Source: Megamerina dolium (lineage: Eukaryota > Arthropoda > Insecta > Diptera > Megamerinidae). From it: 64,000 nt of DNA. The notes below the pieces were generated by a model. That model was not told the origin of the DNA. It did not search any database and worked only from the letters and a program-made list of their open reading frames with translations. The translations under genes were made by a program, and so were the position numbers. Where the stretch lies: positions 25,714,137-25,778,136 of the forward strand of contig OY978530.1 in NCBI GenBank assembly GCA_963854835.1, written 5' to 3'. Each line of letters begins with the position of its first letter. The first letter of the stretch is position 1. Positions 33,849 through 47,689 of this stretch are shown here, one piece after another.

Positions 33849-35504
33849 TACAGTGGCTCCCAGCTTATTTCGTACAGTGACAGTTTAAAAATTGCTGCAG
33901 TCGTAATTCCTAATATAGCAAAAATTTGAACAAAATATAAATGCCATTTTTGAAAGGAAGGTTTGTTTTTTATTTTCCAAAATTTACTTTTTCAAAATTT
34001 TAGTGTTTGACACTATAAAAAAATAAAATAAGAAAAAAATAGGAAAATTCATGTCACAGCTTATTTCGTACAGTCTCTTTAAGTTCAAACTAAAAACAAA
34101 GTAAGTTGATTTTAATATTTAGTATGACATCCCTTAGCGTTAATGACAGCCTGGAGTCTATTTGGCATTGAATCCACCAATTTTTGAGTGATGTCTGGTG
34201 TGATTTTTTTCCATTCCTCCATCAGTACCTTCTTTAGGTCTTGCTTATTAGAAATCTTGTGTGTTCTTATTTTATTGTCCAAAATAGACCAAAGATTTTC
34301 AATCACATTCATGTCAGGTGACTGTGGTGGTGGAGACATCAAGTGTGGGCAGTTCCAAATAAGCCAAGATTGCACAATTCCAGATTTATGTTTTGGGTCA
34401 TTATCTTGGTAGTACCGAAATTCTTCCCGCAAACCCAGTTTGTCTGCACTTTGAAGTAAATTGTTTTTCAGAATCTCGAGGTACTTCATTTTGTCCATTG
34501 TTCCCTCAATAAAAACCAATTCACCTACTCTGGCTGCTGACATACAGGCCCAAACCATCACGCTACCGCCACCATGCTTCACTGTGGGCTTAAGGTTCTC
34601 CTTGTTTAGCTCGGTATTCGCTTTACGCCAAACATATGACATTCCTTCCGAGCCAAAAATATTAAACTTAGACTCATCCGCGAAAATAACGGTGTTCCAG
34701 AACGCAGGAGTATTAATAATATGCTCTTTGGCGAAGTCAAGTCGGCGTTGTATATTCATTTTCGAAATGAATGGTTTCTTTCGGGCTACTCGACCGTTCA
34801 AGTCATGATTGCGCAGCACACGTCGGACAGTTTCAGCACTGGATGATTTTCCTATTTCACGCTGAACCTCTGCAGCCAACTTCGGAGTGGATAACTTTGG
34901 ATTTTTCTTAATTTTTCGTACAATATAACGCTCGTCTGATGCGTTGAAAATCTTATTAGGTGCTTCTCTGCCCTTGTTCTCCAACCGATTTTCGCGAATG
35001 AAGCGTTGAATGATGTATTGGACAGTTGAGGCACTTAAATTTGTCATTTCAGCAATTTTTCGCACACTCTGACCTTTCCTAAAATGGTTAATTACCAGTT
35101 TACGCTGTTCCATCGTTGTACGACGACCCATAACGCTAAATGTTTAATTTACAGCACTTTAACTATTTAAAATAAGAATAATAAAAATTGTTATAATAGT
35201 TAAAAAGGTCCAAAAACTCATACAATTCAAAAAAACTTTGTAACTGCGCGGCAGAATGAAACTTACTTACATTGAAGTTTGTGTACGAAATAAGATGTGA
35301 GCTGAAAATCAGCTGATCAATAGTTTTTCTCTCTTGCATGACAAAAAGAACAATTTTTGGGGTTCCCCGTTTTCTTATTAGGTTTACTAAACACATACAC
35401 AGACATCTACATTCAAAACTTATCGATAAGTTTTTTAGTTTCGATGTTACAGCCATTTACATAAAAATATATACACTGTACGAAATAAGCTGTGAGCCAC
35501 TGTA
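33849..35504. mobile_element. complete Tc1-family transposon with IR/DR ends
   Basis: The element is 33851-35502 (1,652 bp) between TA dinucleotides. Outer repeats share CAGTGGCTC then CAGCTTATTTCGTACAGTG (one mismatch). Inner copies of the same motif occur at 34055-34074 and about 35281-35303, making the two-site (IR/DR) layout of Tc1 relatives such as Minos or Sleeping Beauty. The empty site is preserved at 37252-37253 in the other arm. Confidence 0.95.
34112..35131 (-). CDS. Tc1-family transposase, apparently intact
   Basis: An uninterrupted 339-codon ORF from ATG at 35131, the normal length for Tc1 transposases. Residues about 1-60 form the first helix-turn-helix (HFRKGQSVRKIAEMTNLSAS); about 60-115 a second (SDERYIVRKIKKNPKLSTPK). 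Catalytic DDE residues are visible: FADESKFNIFG, YYQDNDPKH, SPDMNVIENLW; 34 residues lie between the second Asp and the Glu, so DD34E. KHGGGSVMVWACM is the Gly-rich box. The protein would bind the inner and outer repeats and cut and paste the element at TA. No stop or frameshift is seen; activity is inference. The only convincingly open gene in the window. Confidence 0.93.
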   Translation of the reverse strand: MGRRTTMEQRKLVINHFRKGQSVRKIAEMTNLSASTVQYIIQRFIRENRLENKGREAPNKIFNASDERYIVRKIKKNPKLSTPKLAAEVQREIGKSSSAETVRRVLRNHDLNGRVARKKPFISKMNIQRRLDFAKEHIINTPAFWNTVIFADESKFNIFGSEGMSYVWRKANTELNKENLKPTVKHGGGSVMVWACMSAARVGELVFIEGTMDKMKYLEILKNNLLQSADKLGLREEFRYYQDNDPKHKSGIVQSWLIWNCPHLMSPPPQSPDMNVIENLWSILDNKIRTHKISNKQDLKKVLMEEWKKITPDITQKLVDSMPNRLQAVINAKGCHTKY

Positions 35505-35834
35505 CGTGGGACCCATCGATCAGATTTCTTCGTGTATTGGAAATCATTCCGCAATATTCGCGATACAGCATCAATTTCTTCGTCAACTGTTTCATAACCA
35601 GAGCCACATTTATCTAGTCGGTCGAAGATTTCGGCCTTCCTTTGCGAGGCTCGTCTTCCACGGAAAAATGTACAGTCTGGAATCGTAGATACCACTTACA
35701 AATGGTCTTAGGAGAATGTGCGTTCGTTCCATATGCATTTGGAGTTCACTAAAATTTCTATGGGCTCAAGTTGACGTCGAAAACCGTAAAGAATTGCATG
35801 TCGAATTTCTTATGACGTGGGTGGCGGAATTTCC

Positions 35835-35840
<6 letters not shown>

Positions 35841-35925
<85 letters not shown>
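35841..35925. repeat. (AT)n array, left side of palindrome spacer
   Basis: About 85 bp of pure alternating A/T between the left arm and the RTE fragment. Confidence 0.98.
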
Positions 35926-37600
<1,675 letters not shown>

Positions 37601-38070
37601 CTTACTTACTTATGTGGCCATAACAACCGAATATCGATTTAGGCCGAAAATAACATGCTTCGCCAGCCATCTCTGTTCTTTGCTAGCTGGCGCCAGTTAG
37701 AAATTCCAAGCGCCGTCAGGTTCTCCAGTACTTGATCTTTCCACCGGAGGTTAAGTCTTCCTCTTCTACGTCGTCCTCCAGCGGGTTCCGAATATAACAC
37801 CTTCTTAGCTGGAGCGTGTTCTTCCATTCGCTCGACATGACCTAGCCAGTGCAGCCGCTGGATTTTGATGCGCTTTATTATGTCAATATCGGCATACAGC
37901 TCGCACGGCTCATGGTTGTACCTTATTCGGTACTCGTCACCAACGCAAATAGGTCCAAAAATCTTGCGTAGGACTTTTCTCTCGAAAACTCCAAGCATTA
38001 GCTCATCCGAGGTGGAAATTGTCCAGGCTTCAGCGCCATATGTTAGATCAGGCATGATGAGCGAATTGTA
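37601..38070 (-). mobile_element. RTE-like LINE 3' end (copy G, right arm)
   Basis: The minus frame 38055-37639 (138 codons) is the palindromic twin of copy E, differing in the protein by one residue (CVGDEY for CVGGEY). The tail TACTTACTTACTTATGTGG lies at 37600-37615. Confidence 0.85.
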
Positions 38071-38084
38071 GTGAGTACACTGAG

Positions 38085-39060
38085 TGTTATTTTTGTTGGA
38101 TATTTTAAGTTGGCGAATAGTAAGCCACAGTTGCTATGATAACACCTAAAAAATGCGTTTTAAATTGTCTAATTACCAAATTAGCATTGTTGCGAGCATT
38201 TTTATAAATATCCCAGCAAAAAAGCGTCCGATTTCTTTTCCATTTAGAATATAGTTTTTTTTTTTCTTTGATACAGGATATTACATGATTATTAAAGTAA
38301 GGGTTATTGTTAGAGACTTTAAAAGTTTTAAGAAAAACAAACCTTTCAAATGAACTGTAAATAAGGTCTGAATAAGGTCGGGGAGAAAGAGTTGACGACA
38401 GTGAGGGCATTAGTAGAGATATAGTTTAAGAAGCCACGGACAGTACTATCATTCTTCAATAAGTAAACGTTAAAATCTCCGCATATAACAAGGAAAAATG
38501 GTTCAAGGCTAAGTGGATTATAAACTTCAGATATCAGAAGCTTGATTCAATTGTCCAATATTTCAACATTAATAAACTCATTCATCGAGAAATTGCTTTG
38601 GCTTACGACCTTGACATCAAGATCACATTTACAATAGACCGCTGCACCAGTCTTCGAGCACCTATTATTCCTGGAAAGCTTGTATCCGTTGATGGAATAA
38701 AGCTGGTCTGAAATATCAGATCTGCGCCATGTCTCAGATACATACACAATATCCACAAGTGAGTCCTCAAAGATATAATTTATGTAGTCCAGTTTGGGAC
38801 TATTTAAGCTTCGAGCGATGAAATGAACAACATTTAGACCACAACGTTGTTTACATAGTGTGTGAACGAGAGTTCTTGTATTCTCGTCAACACCACCAGA
38901 CATTTCAGAGCGATTGTAGCGAATTGCAAGATCGGTAAGCGGATGCAAAAACAGACCAACACGGCACCCTACCATTAAAAGAAGAAGAAGAGAAGAATAA
39001 AAAAATAAGAAAGAGAGAAGATATGATACGGGAGATAAAGAAAGGCAACAAATATAATAA
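38085..39060 (-). pseudogene. LINE endonuclease fragment (right arm)
   Basis: Twin of 32025-33010. The frame 38975-38547 has the same VSETWRRSD and TGAAVYCKCD blocks. A one-base change in the A-run near 38260 shifts the linker so that KNARNNANLVIRQFKTHF stays open longer (frame 38410-38105) than in the left arm. Confidence 0.75.
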
Positions 39061-39061
39061 A

Positions 39062-39753
39062 GTGTTAGATATGATGAATAAACTTGAAATAGAAAATGTG
39101 TTATATAACTTCAAATTAAAATTAAAATTAAAGCTTCAAACATTATGTATAAAAACAATAATTAAACTGATTAAACAATGATTCAAATAAAGATAACAGA
39201 ATCACAACAACCAATAAGTCTCTTAACGATATATCCGAGCAGTTCAAATTTCTACTTATATGGCTGTCAGGGCACAGGGACATATCAGGGAACGAGACCA
39301 CGGACGAGCTAGCAAAAAAGGGTTCAACTACTTCTAACCTACATTACAGATAACGAGTGCTAGATGGGAGTTGGAACACTCCGATCAATCTGGCCAGTAC
39401 TGAACATAAAACGAACAAAAGACATCAATATATCGAAATGTGATTTTTTTCATCACAGAAACACTTCGGCTATTGCTTGCGATACCACGTTATGACAAAA
39501 TTTGCGATGTAATATTGCAGTACTTAGAGAAACGTACAACTGGAACGAAAGTTTTGTGAAACCAGTCGGCAAATATTGCAGAAGTCATCCAAGCATTATT
39601 TCTTATTGTAAGTGACTGTTTTATTGTCTTTCAAACTTTTGGCGACCAGTTGCATTTGAACATACCATATATAATTCACGTTCCTTACTCGTCTTACGAC
39701 ATTTTATTGAATTTGACAAGCATTTTATCAGCAAATTATTTATAAAACAATTC
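39062..39753. mobile_element. right-arm-only segment with a LINE RNase H fragment
   Basis: These about 690 bp have no partner in the left arm, where the flanking sequences join directly (GATGAGT|CTTTATTAT at about 32039). The plus strand near 39255-39340 reads LIWLSGHRDISGNETTDELA, the conserved end of a retrotransposon RNase H. The rest is AT-rich. I cannot tell insertion here from deletion in the other arm. Confidence 0.6.
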
Positions 39754-39853
39754 AGACTCATCAGCATTGTAGATCTGATTCTCCAAAGTGTTCATTTTAT
39801 TCTTCGTAATGCTGACAGTGATGGCAAAAAGAAACGAGTTTGTTACTTGTTTT

Positions 39854-40177
39854 GTGGGTGCCGCAGCTCAGTGGTTATTGCGTTTGATTTCTGATCTATA
39901 GGTCACGGGTTCAATCCCCGGCTAGAGCGTAACAAAATTTAATATCGAAAAATTTTTCTTTCGAACAATACCCACCTGTCGGCAAGAATTGGCAATATTT
40001 CCGGCAATAACAATTTGCGAAAAATGCTTTTTAAAAGAACTCTGTGACAAAGCTCAGAAAAAGTGATGTTACAATGGTTCTGCCGTTCGGAACCGTCTAA
40101 TATAAGTCCTTTAATGCTGTCCAAATTTAACACGCATAACAGTATTAGAAGAGAGCTCGGTGGCTTTTCTGGCCTAA
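39854..40177 (+). mobile_element. tRNA-derived SINE, copy 3 (right palindrome arm)
   Basis: Twin of copy 2. The head GTGGGTGCCGCAGCTCAGTGG and the B box GGTTCAATCCC are well kept; the T-rich tail is absent. Confidence 0.85.
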
Positions 40178-40303
40178 ATGTGTCCTCTCAGAGAAAAGGC
40201 AGCTACAATAACCGAACCTAATCTAATTTTGGTACTTTTTGTGAAAATAGTCAGCAAAAAACAGCAGAGAGCTGTTGTTATAGGAATTTTTTTTTGTGTA
40301 AGA

Positions 40304-41490
<1,187 letters not shown>

Positions 41491-41563
<73 letters not shown>

Positions 41564-41572
41564 ATATATATG

Positions 41573-41621
<49 letters not shown>

Positions 41622-41628
41622 ATATATA
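41491..41628. repeat. (AT)n microsatellite with TGTATGTA interruptions
   Basis: About 140 bp of alternating A/T directly after the GAAA tail of the LINE; two TATGTATGTATA units near 41570 and 41612. Confidence 0.97.
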
Positions 41629-41634
41629 TCCGCA

Positions 41635-41870
41635 TCCACTCTTTTCCTCAATTCTATAACGCTGGTAGGTAGTGTTTCGTAGCATCCCAGTCGCCGTTTT
41701 ATATTGGAGCACAGATTATCTATAGGATTTAGATCTGGGCTTTGTGCGTGCGTTTTAATACACATTTGCACGCCATTTTACGAGTGTGTTGTGTCGTTGT
41801 CCTGTTCAAACTTTATTTCGGCGCAATTCAGAGCTTTTGCCTTGGTTACCTTAAAACTTGGTTTGAGCTG
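41635..41870 (-). pseudogene. Tc1-family transposase C-terminal fragment
   Basis: Minus strand: FEQDNDTTHS (second catalytic Asp block), then after a short deletion [20 protein letters not shown] (third block, with Asp in place of the usual Glu) and LRKRVDA. About 70 residues remain. Confidence 0.65.
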
Positions 41871-43030
41871 GGCGCTTCTAAGGCTACAGAAGACCTTGTT
41901 TCCATTACTGTTTTTAGCCAGGCCATGGGTTTTCCGTCCAGACGCTTAATAGTAAAGTGGCCAGGCTTAAAACCGCAGCAAAGTGAGGCTATACGAAGCC
42001 TGTTTTCTCGTAGACTCTGAGAAAGATGTATTGCTGCTCCGTAAAATCTCATTGGTGGGCCATTTGCCCTCCGGAAAGTTTGGTGGTATGATGCCGATCT
42101 TAATGGAGCTGATCGGTTTCTGCTAGAGTAGGTTTTGAACAAGGAACCTTAGAAAAGGTGCCTTATATCGCCCGTCCGTTAGTGAACTCCACTGCAATCT
42201 TACTAGGAGCGGGCATGCCCCCTGGAGGGTTTACATGATCTTCATTTTCCTTGAAATCAGCGAAGTGAACGCCCATGGAGCCATTATAGATGATTTATTA
42301 CCCTCTTTGTTGCCTTCAAATGCGAACCGCATCTCGGGCTCGGAGGTAAATTTCGGTGTAGAGCTGGACGACCTGTACCATTTTGGGGACGACAGTTTGC
42401 CATTGTACATTTGAATAGGATCTACTGCCAAAGACCGTACTGTTTCCATCGCTTCTTCTTACATCGCTGGGCAAGTACGGCCTTAAGCCTTGTGCGTCAA
42501 TTGCCAGACAGTTTTACCTTTTTTGTAGTTGTTGTTTTCAAACGCGGAGTTTTCTATCTTGTTACGGTGAAATAGATGTTCCATCCGCTGTTCCTTGGTT
42601 ACGTGTGATCCATTCATCTTACCCAGCTCGACAGTGGAAGTACCACGTGCCATGTCCAACAGGGTGCATTGTAGTTCCGTAACTAAACCAACTTCACCAT
42701 TTGGAGTATCCATGATCTGGATTGACTCTATTGTGCATGTGCATTTGAGGAATATGCAAATTCGTTTATCAGTGATACGAGTGCATATATACCATTACCA
42801 CATTCTGACAATGTTCCGCCAAGATGCATTAGCCCAAACATTGTGTTTGTAAATGCTGCCACGGCTACATACATGGAAACTGGACCCCAGTCTCGGGCCA
42901 TATGATCTCAATAAACCGATACTGGTAACAAAAGAGAAGCTTAGTTCGATTGTTACCAAGCTTGAACTCTGTCTAAAAAAAAGTCCGAGATACTTCTACA
43001 GTTTTTAAGGTTTCAAAATGTGTTAACGTC
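41871..43030. other. unassigned sequence, possible repeat-protein debris
   Basis: GC content is higher than in nearby spacers, and several 70-100 codon frames lie on both strands (for example 42142-41846, 42449-42231 and 42713-42483, all minus). None has a motif I recognise. Confidence 0.3.
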
Positions 43031-43470
43031 TGACACTAAGTGACCGCATATCTCAGCCGGCAATTTAATTTGCAAAATATGTTTATAGTAAATGAGACAA
43101 ATACACAAGCTTGTAGTGCTGATCATGGCCATAAGAGATGGATATTAGGCAAGTCTGAAGAGTGGAGACTTTTTATCGATAGTTCCTCCACAAATTTAAA
43201 AGCCGTCCTACTCCATGCAACGAATTCGAAACCATTAATTCGTAAGGCATGTTCTACTGAAACATATGAAATATTGCAGGTTATCCTGGAATAAGTTAAC
43301 TATTCACAGCATCAGTGAAAAATTTGTTGTGATTTTAAAGTTGTTGCTATGTTGTGTGGATTGCAAAGTGGATACACAAAAATATGTGTTTCCTCTACAA
43401 CTGAAAAACAAGGTTCAAAGAAAACCAGTACAAAATGGAAAAGTAGAACACGCGAGCTGAAATAACCTAA
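43031..43470 (+). pseudogene. fragment of an unrecognised repeat-type protein
   Basis: The frame 43040-43294 contains EEWRLFIDSSSTNLKAVLLH followed by ATNSK. I recall similar WRLFIDSS-x-x-SLKAVLLHN wording in multi-copy uncharacterised insect proteins, but cannot name a family. A second frame (43266-43460) overlaps and may continue it after a frameshift. No complete domain or start is present. Confidence 0.35.
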
Positions 43471-44274
43471 TCTACAATAACGTAACCCAACCTAACCTTT
43501 ATAAAAAAAATCTAGCAGGAGCGTAATCTTCGTATGTTTAACTCTTAAGGTGTTCTTAATGGCCTTGATATTAGAAAGCTAATGAAAGCTGGTTCCTTTG
43601 ATGCTGTACTTATGGACGATGAGTTAATTAGATAGCTCAAAGGAATCATTAATGGGTTTGTTGGTAAAAATCGCTTGTGCACTTGTGACGTTGAACTCGT
43701 TTGAGAAACTTAGTGTCAATATTTTTCTCAAAGTACATTGCCTGCAGTTTCATTTCGACTACTTTAGCAAGCAGCGGGCTACCGAATCAAATTAGCAAGG
43801 TATCATTAAGTGTCCTTGCCTTTGGATTTTGGTAATTTGGTAATTTTGCACATACTGAAATATTTTGTAGATTGCTAAATATTGAATTATTTTATTTACT
43901 CATTGACTTACAGGTATAGAGGGAAAACAGCAGACGCAGTATTGGCTGAAATATAATGGTGGTCCAATCGTCTCAAACTGACACGATTTACGTTTATTCT
44001 TTAATACGTAGGAGCTTTTCAACTTCAGTGACCCCCGTAAAATTTCGTCCTTAAAATTTCTATAGAACATTTTAACCCTCTGCCTTTTTAATAAACTTTT
44101 ATGAAACTCTTACGAAATTTATTTCTCATTAAATTTTACTAAAGACAGGAATTATTTTTGAAGTCGATTTATATATACTATTTCATGTAAAATAATTGCC
44201 TTTTTGACGAAAATATTGAAAATTTAACCCACTGTAAAAAAATTGTGATGAGGAGGAACTAAATCCTCTTGTGG
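43471..44274. other. gene-less AT-rich stretch
   Basis: No credible ORF or element end. Begins with short repeats of AACCTAAC type near 43465-43500. Confidence 0.4.
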
Positions 44275-44806
44275 TTATAGCCTAGACAGACGGCAGCCTA
44301 TTTCCGGATTACCGAGTTAATTCGAATTAACTCGGGCATTAACTGCAGCTAATTCGCATTAACTCTATGAGTTAATTCTCAAAATAAGAGGATTAGGGCA
44401 ATTTGCGATGGCAACACTGCTGAACATTTTCTATTGTGAATTTTTCTCGATCCATTTTACAAAATATTAGGTGTGTTCGCTAACAAAAAACTTTCAACAA
44501 TTGTTAACAGTTTTCAACATGAAAAGTCTTGGCGAACAAATAAATCAAGCTGTCATTTACGAACTGTGAATGTCAATTAACAAGTTTCTGATAGTTTTCA
44601 GTTCACGTACTTCTTGTAGATTTTCTCATATCGAGAGTGATAGATGACAGAAATTGATAGTGATAGTAATGTAAGTGGACAGACCTAATAAAACAGCAAT
44701 CAGCCGTTTAGTTAATCCGCAATACTACCGTCTGTCAGGTTATTATTTTATTCGGATTAAGTGCGCCGGTAATCCGGAATTAGGCTGCCGTCTGTCTAGG
44801 CTATTA
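44275..44806. mobile_element. 526-bp MITE with TTA target duplication
   Basis: The element is 44278-44803, flanked by TTA at 44275-44277 and 44804-44806. Inverted ends share TAGCCTAGACAGACGGCAGC and continue to TCCGGATTACC (about 36 bp, one mismatch). No ORF. A 3-bp TWA duplication fits PIF/Harbinger-derived MITEs. Inside, GAGTTAATTCGAATTAACTC at 44314-44333 is a perfect palindrome and related GTTAATTC words recur nearby. Confidence 0.85.
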
Positions 44807-46772
44807 GATAATCATGCATGAATACCAACGTTTGGAGTTGGTTTGGTTGAGGGCCTAAACAACAACCTTCAAATTGTTCCACCGTGTTATAATAAAATTC
44901 TATTTCATTTACGAAATTGAAATTCTACCACAATTTTTCAACAAAACGGGAAAGAGAGAAAAAGAGAGAAAGACAACTAAAAATAACGACAAGAATGCAT
45001 TAAATAAGTCTGCAGTGGTTGGTGGAGTCACGAAAAAGAAAGGGCAGAAGAATAACACCCGTGTGTGTGTTTATGCTGGTGTGGGATGAAAATAACTACA
45101 GCAACAAACGTCCACAAAAGGAATAGAAAGAGCATTAAACTTTTAACGAATACACACATAGAGGGGTGGATGGGCGTTAGCGAATATCTACTAGAAAGTG
45201 ACGCCATTGTTTTAATTTTCAATTCACATTTTTGTTGCTGCTACTACTACTGCCTTTACCAACCCTACTTAGTATCATTAAAAACTCCAACATTTTTTCC
45301 TTCTCTCTCTTGAGGAAACATATGTACATATTGAATTTCTGCGTTCTGCTGAACGATGAACGTCGATAGTAATGATTCCCTTACAGTTTGTTGTTGTTAT
45401 AAACCTTTTTCTTTACTGTGCTTGAATAACAAAACGAGTTGATTAAGCGAATTAATGAATGTATATTTAGACTGAATGACCTATACTTCCGCAATCGCCT
45501 GTAACGCCTGCTTAATATTTTTAATTAAAAATATTCACTATTGTCTGTTGAAAAAAATATAACAAAATTGGAATTGGAAGTGGTTGTCAGGTAAACGGCA
45601 GCAGTTAAAGAAAGAAAAAGAGGTAAAGAGGCCGAAGGTAAAGAAAAATTTTAAATATGTGTAAATATATTCTTAGTCCCATCGTTAGTTTAGTCCGATC
45701 GTTCAATATTCACTTAGGTAAGTCCATCCGCCCATCCGTTTATCCATTTTTGCCACCATAGTACTCTGCTAGAAATAATTATGATTCAAGGGTATAGATA
45801 TATCAAATATCGGCATGACCAATCCTTATTCAAATGGAATATTATCTTAATAATTTCGATTTAATGCATAAATAGGTAATAATAACCACTTCAGCAAAGC
45901 AGTGTTTGTTTTTTTTTTTTTTTTGCTTTTTCAATTTTTCTTGATTTTCTTCTATTTGCCCTAATAATTATTGGCGTATTTTACTTAAGAAATGCTCAAG
46001 AAATGAAGACAAAGTGCGTGATACGCATACTTTTTATATACCCCACACACTATGGGGTGTAGTACCATCCCGTATGATTATGTTTGTGCCTTCAATGAAA
46101 ATCTAAATGAAATAACAACTATGTGACACAACGACAAACAAATATTAGTTTGTCGAAAACATGCGCGCACACAAAAATAGAGAAAGAAACGAGAAGCACA
46201 AATGAAAATGAAAATCCTCTTTGATCTTTTGCCGATGTTGATATTGCCTCTGTAATTGCTTAAATAGTATGATAATAACAACTGCTATAGCAAAAAACAT
46301 CAAAAGAAAAATACCGACATGCATCATCATTGAAAAACAAAACGATAGTCACTTCGCTAGCGCTAAAAGAAATTTATAATACAAAATAAACAGCTATTTA
46401 CGAAAAGAGAGGAAAGGAAAATTAAAATGTGTAGTACGTTTTGCGACGACAAAAACAGACTCAAATATTTTTTTGCTATACACGTAAGCACGTAAGTACA
46501 GATGTAATTTCCTTTTGTGGGTGTTGGCTATATGTTGGCTATAACTCCACCTTATACCTGTAAAATTTCTTCTAAAATTCTGCCAATATTTATAAATGGC
46601 ATATAATATTTTCATTCGCTTTTATTTATTATATTTTTTGTTCCAAGGTATGTTATAGTTTAAACATTTTTAATAACATAAATTTAAAAATAAACATATG
46701 TAATCGAAGTTTTCATTGCTTTTGCAAACAGTATGTAGAAAGTGCAAAAATATTGGATGGATATGAATGAAT
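44807..46772. other. gene-less stretch, possible host non-coding DNA
   Basis: About 2 kb without transposon signatures. Open frames (44874-45089, 45065-45313 and others) are low-complexity or lack motifs. A poly(T) run lies at about 45909-45923. Candidate host intergenic or intronic DNA, but that is inference. Confidence 0.35.
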
Positions 46773-47120
46773 ATGTGGCATTCAAAAGTTCCGAGGGGTT
46801 TTTTGGCCGAGCATCTCTTCCATTACTGTTGTGTTTGTTAAATTTTAAGTATTAGAAGGGACCTACTTATTTTAGCCGGTTGCGAACGGCGGAACCTCTG
46901 CGACATTACTTTTTCTGAGCTTTGTCACAGAGTTAATTTAGAAGCCTTTCCATACCAAATTGTTACTGCCGGAAGAACTGCTATTTCCTTGCCGACAGGC
47001 GGGTACCGTTCGAAATAAAAATCTTTTCGATATTAAATTTGTTATGGTTCAGCCGGGGATTGAACCCACAATCTACAGATCAGAAGGCCAACACACTAAC
47101 CACTGAGCTACGGCACCCAT
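46773..47120 (-). mobile_element. tRNA-derived SINE, copy 4
   Basis: Complete in length, minus orientation. The head GGGTGCCGTAGCTCAGTGG lies at the right end and the ATGCCACATATTC-like tail at the left. Body blocks are conserved with scattered changes. Directly followed by copy 5 in the same orientation. Confidence 0.85.
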
Positions 47121-47362
47121 ATATATAAAAATAAAAATATATGGCACTTATAAACCCCGAAGGGCTTTTTGGTCGAGTTTAGCTTCAAGTACTTAGGACA
47201 GTATTGGAAGGGACCTACTCATTTAGCTGGTTCCGACAGGTGGTACCGTTCGAAAGAAAAATCGTTTCGATATTAAATTCGTTATGCTTGCCGAGGATTG
47301 AACCCACCTCGGCCTGACCTACAGATCAAAAGGGCAACACACCACTGAGCTACGGCACCCAC
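47121..47362 (-). mobile_element. tRNA-derived SINE, copy 5 (internally deleted)
   Basis: Same orientation, immediately adjacent to copy 4. The head and 3' end are present but about 100 bp of the body is missing: GAACCAGCT is joined to CGACAGG-type sequence. An insertion of about 12 bp disturbs the B-box area near 47306. Confidence 0.8.
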
Positions 47363-47689
47363 GCCGATTACGGAATAGCAGCAAGTGTGTGTCGACAATT
47401 GTATACCAAGAGAATCTTTACGACTCCAAAAAGTCTCGTGATACTGTGCAAATCTTTGGGCACAAATAAGTGAAAATATTAATTCGTATCGTTAGGACCG
47501 TTGAAATTTGTCTTATATATTTAAAGCACTTTTTCACTTTGGGTAGATACCTTTGTATATGTACTGAATTTCATATGATATATGGTATTATGAGTTTTTC
47601 CAGTTCGGGATATGTTGCTGCGTTCCTTGCGTTGCTTTTTGCTCGAAGGACCAATGTCATATTATTGGTTTTCGAATATGATGATCCCT

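Larger units (their letters stand above)
33511..35838 (-). pseudogene. mariner transposase relic split by a Tc1 insertion (left arm)
   Basis: Minus-strand sequence outside the Tc1 element encodes DD34D-type mariner blocks: [20 protein letters not shown] (35690-35620) and, beyond the Tc1, GGEAWFYKYDTETIQ and KPAMKVVISIYF (33760-33600). GGEAW replaces the usual GDETW, so the first catalytic Asp is lost. The same relic is uninterrupted in the right arm (36930-37600). Confidence 0.7.

Noticed and set aside
34188..34808. Plus-strand ORFs opposite the intact Tc1 transposase
   Set aside because: Antisense shadows of a conserved minus-strand gene; no motif of their own.
45028..46615. Several 60-80 codon ORFs suggesting small genes
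   Set aside because: Low complexity, on both strands, no motif, start context or splice support.
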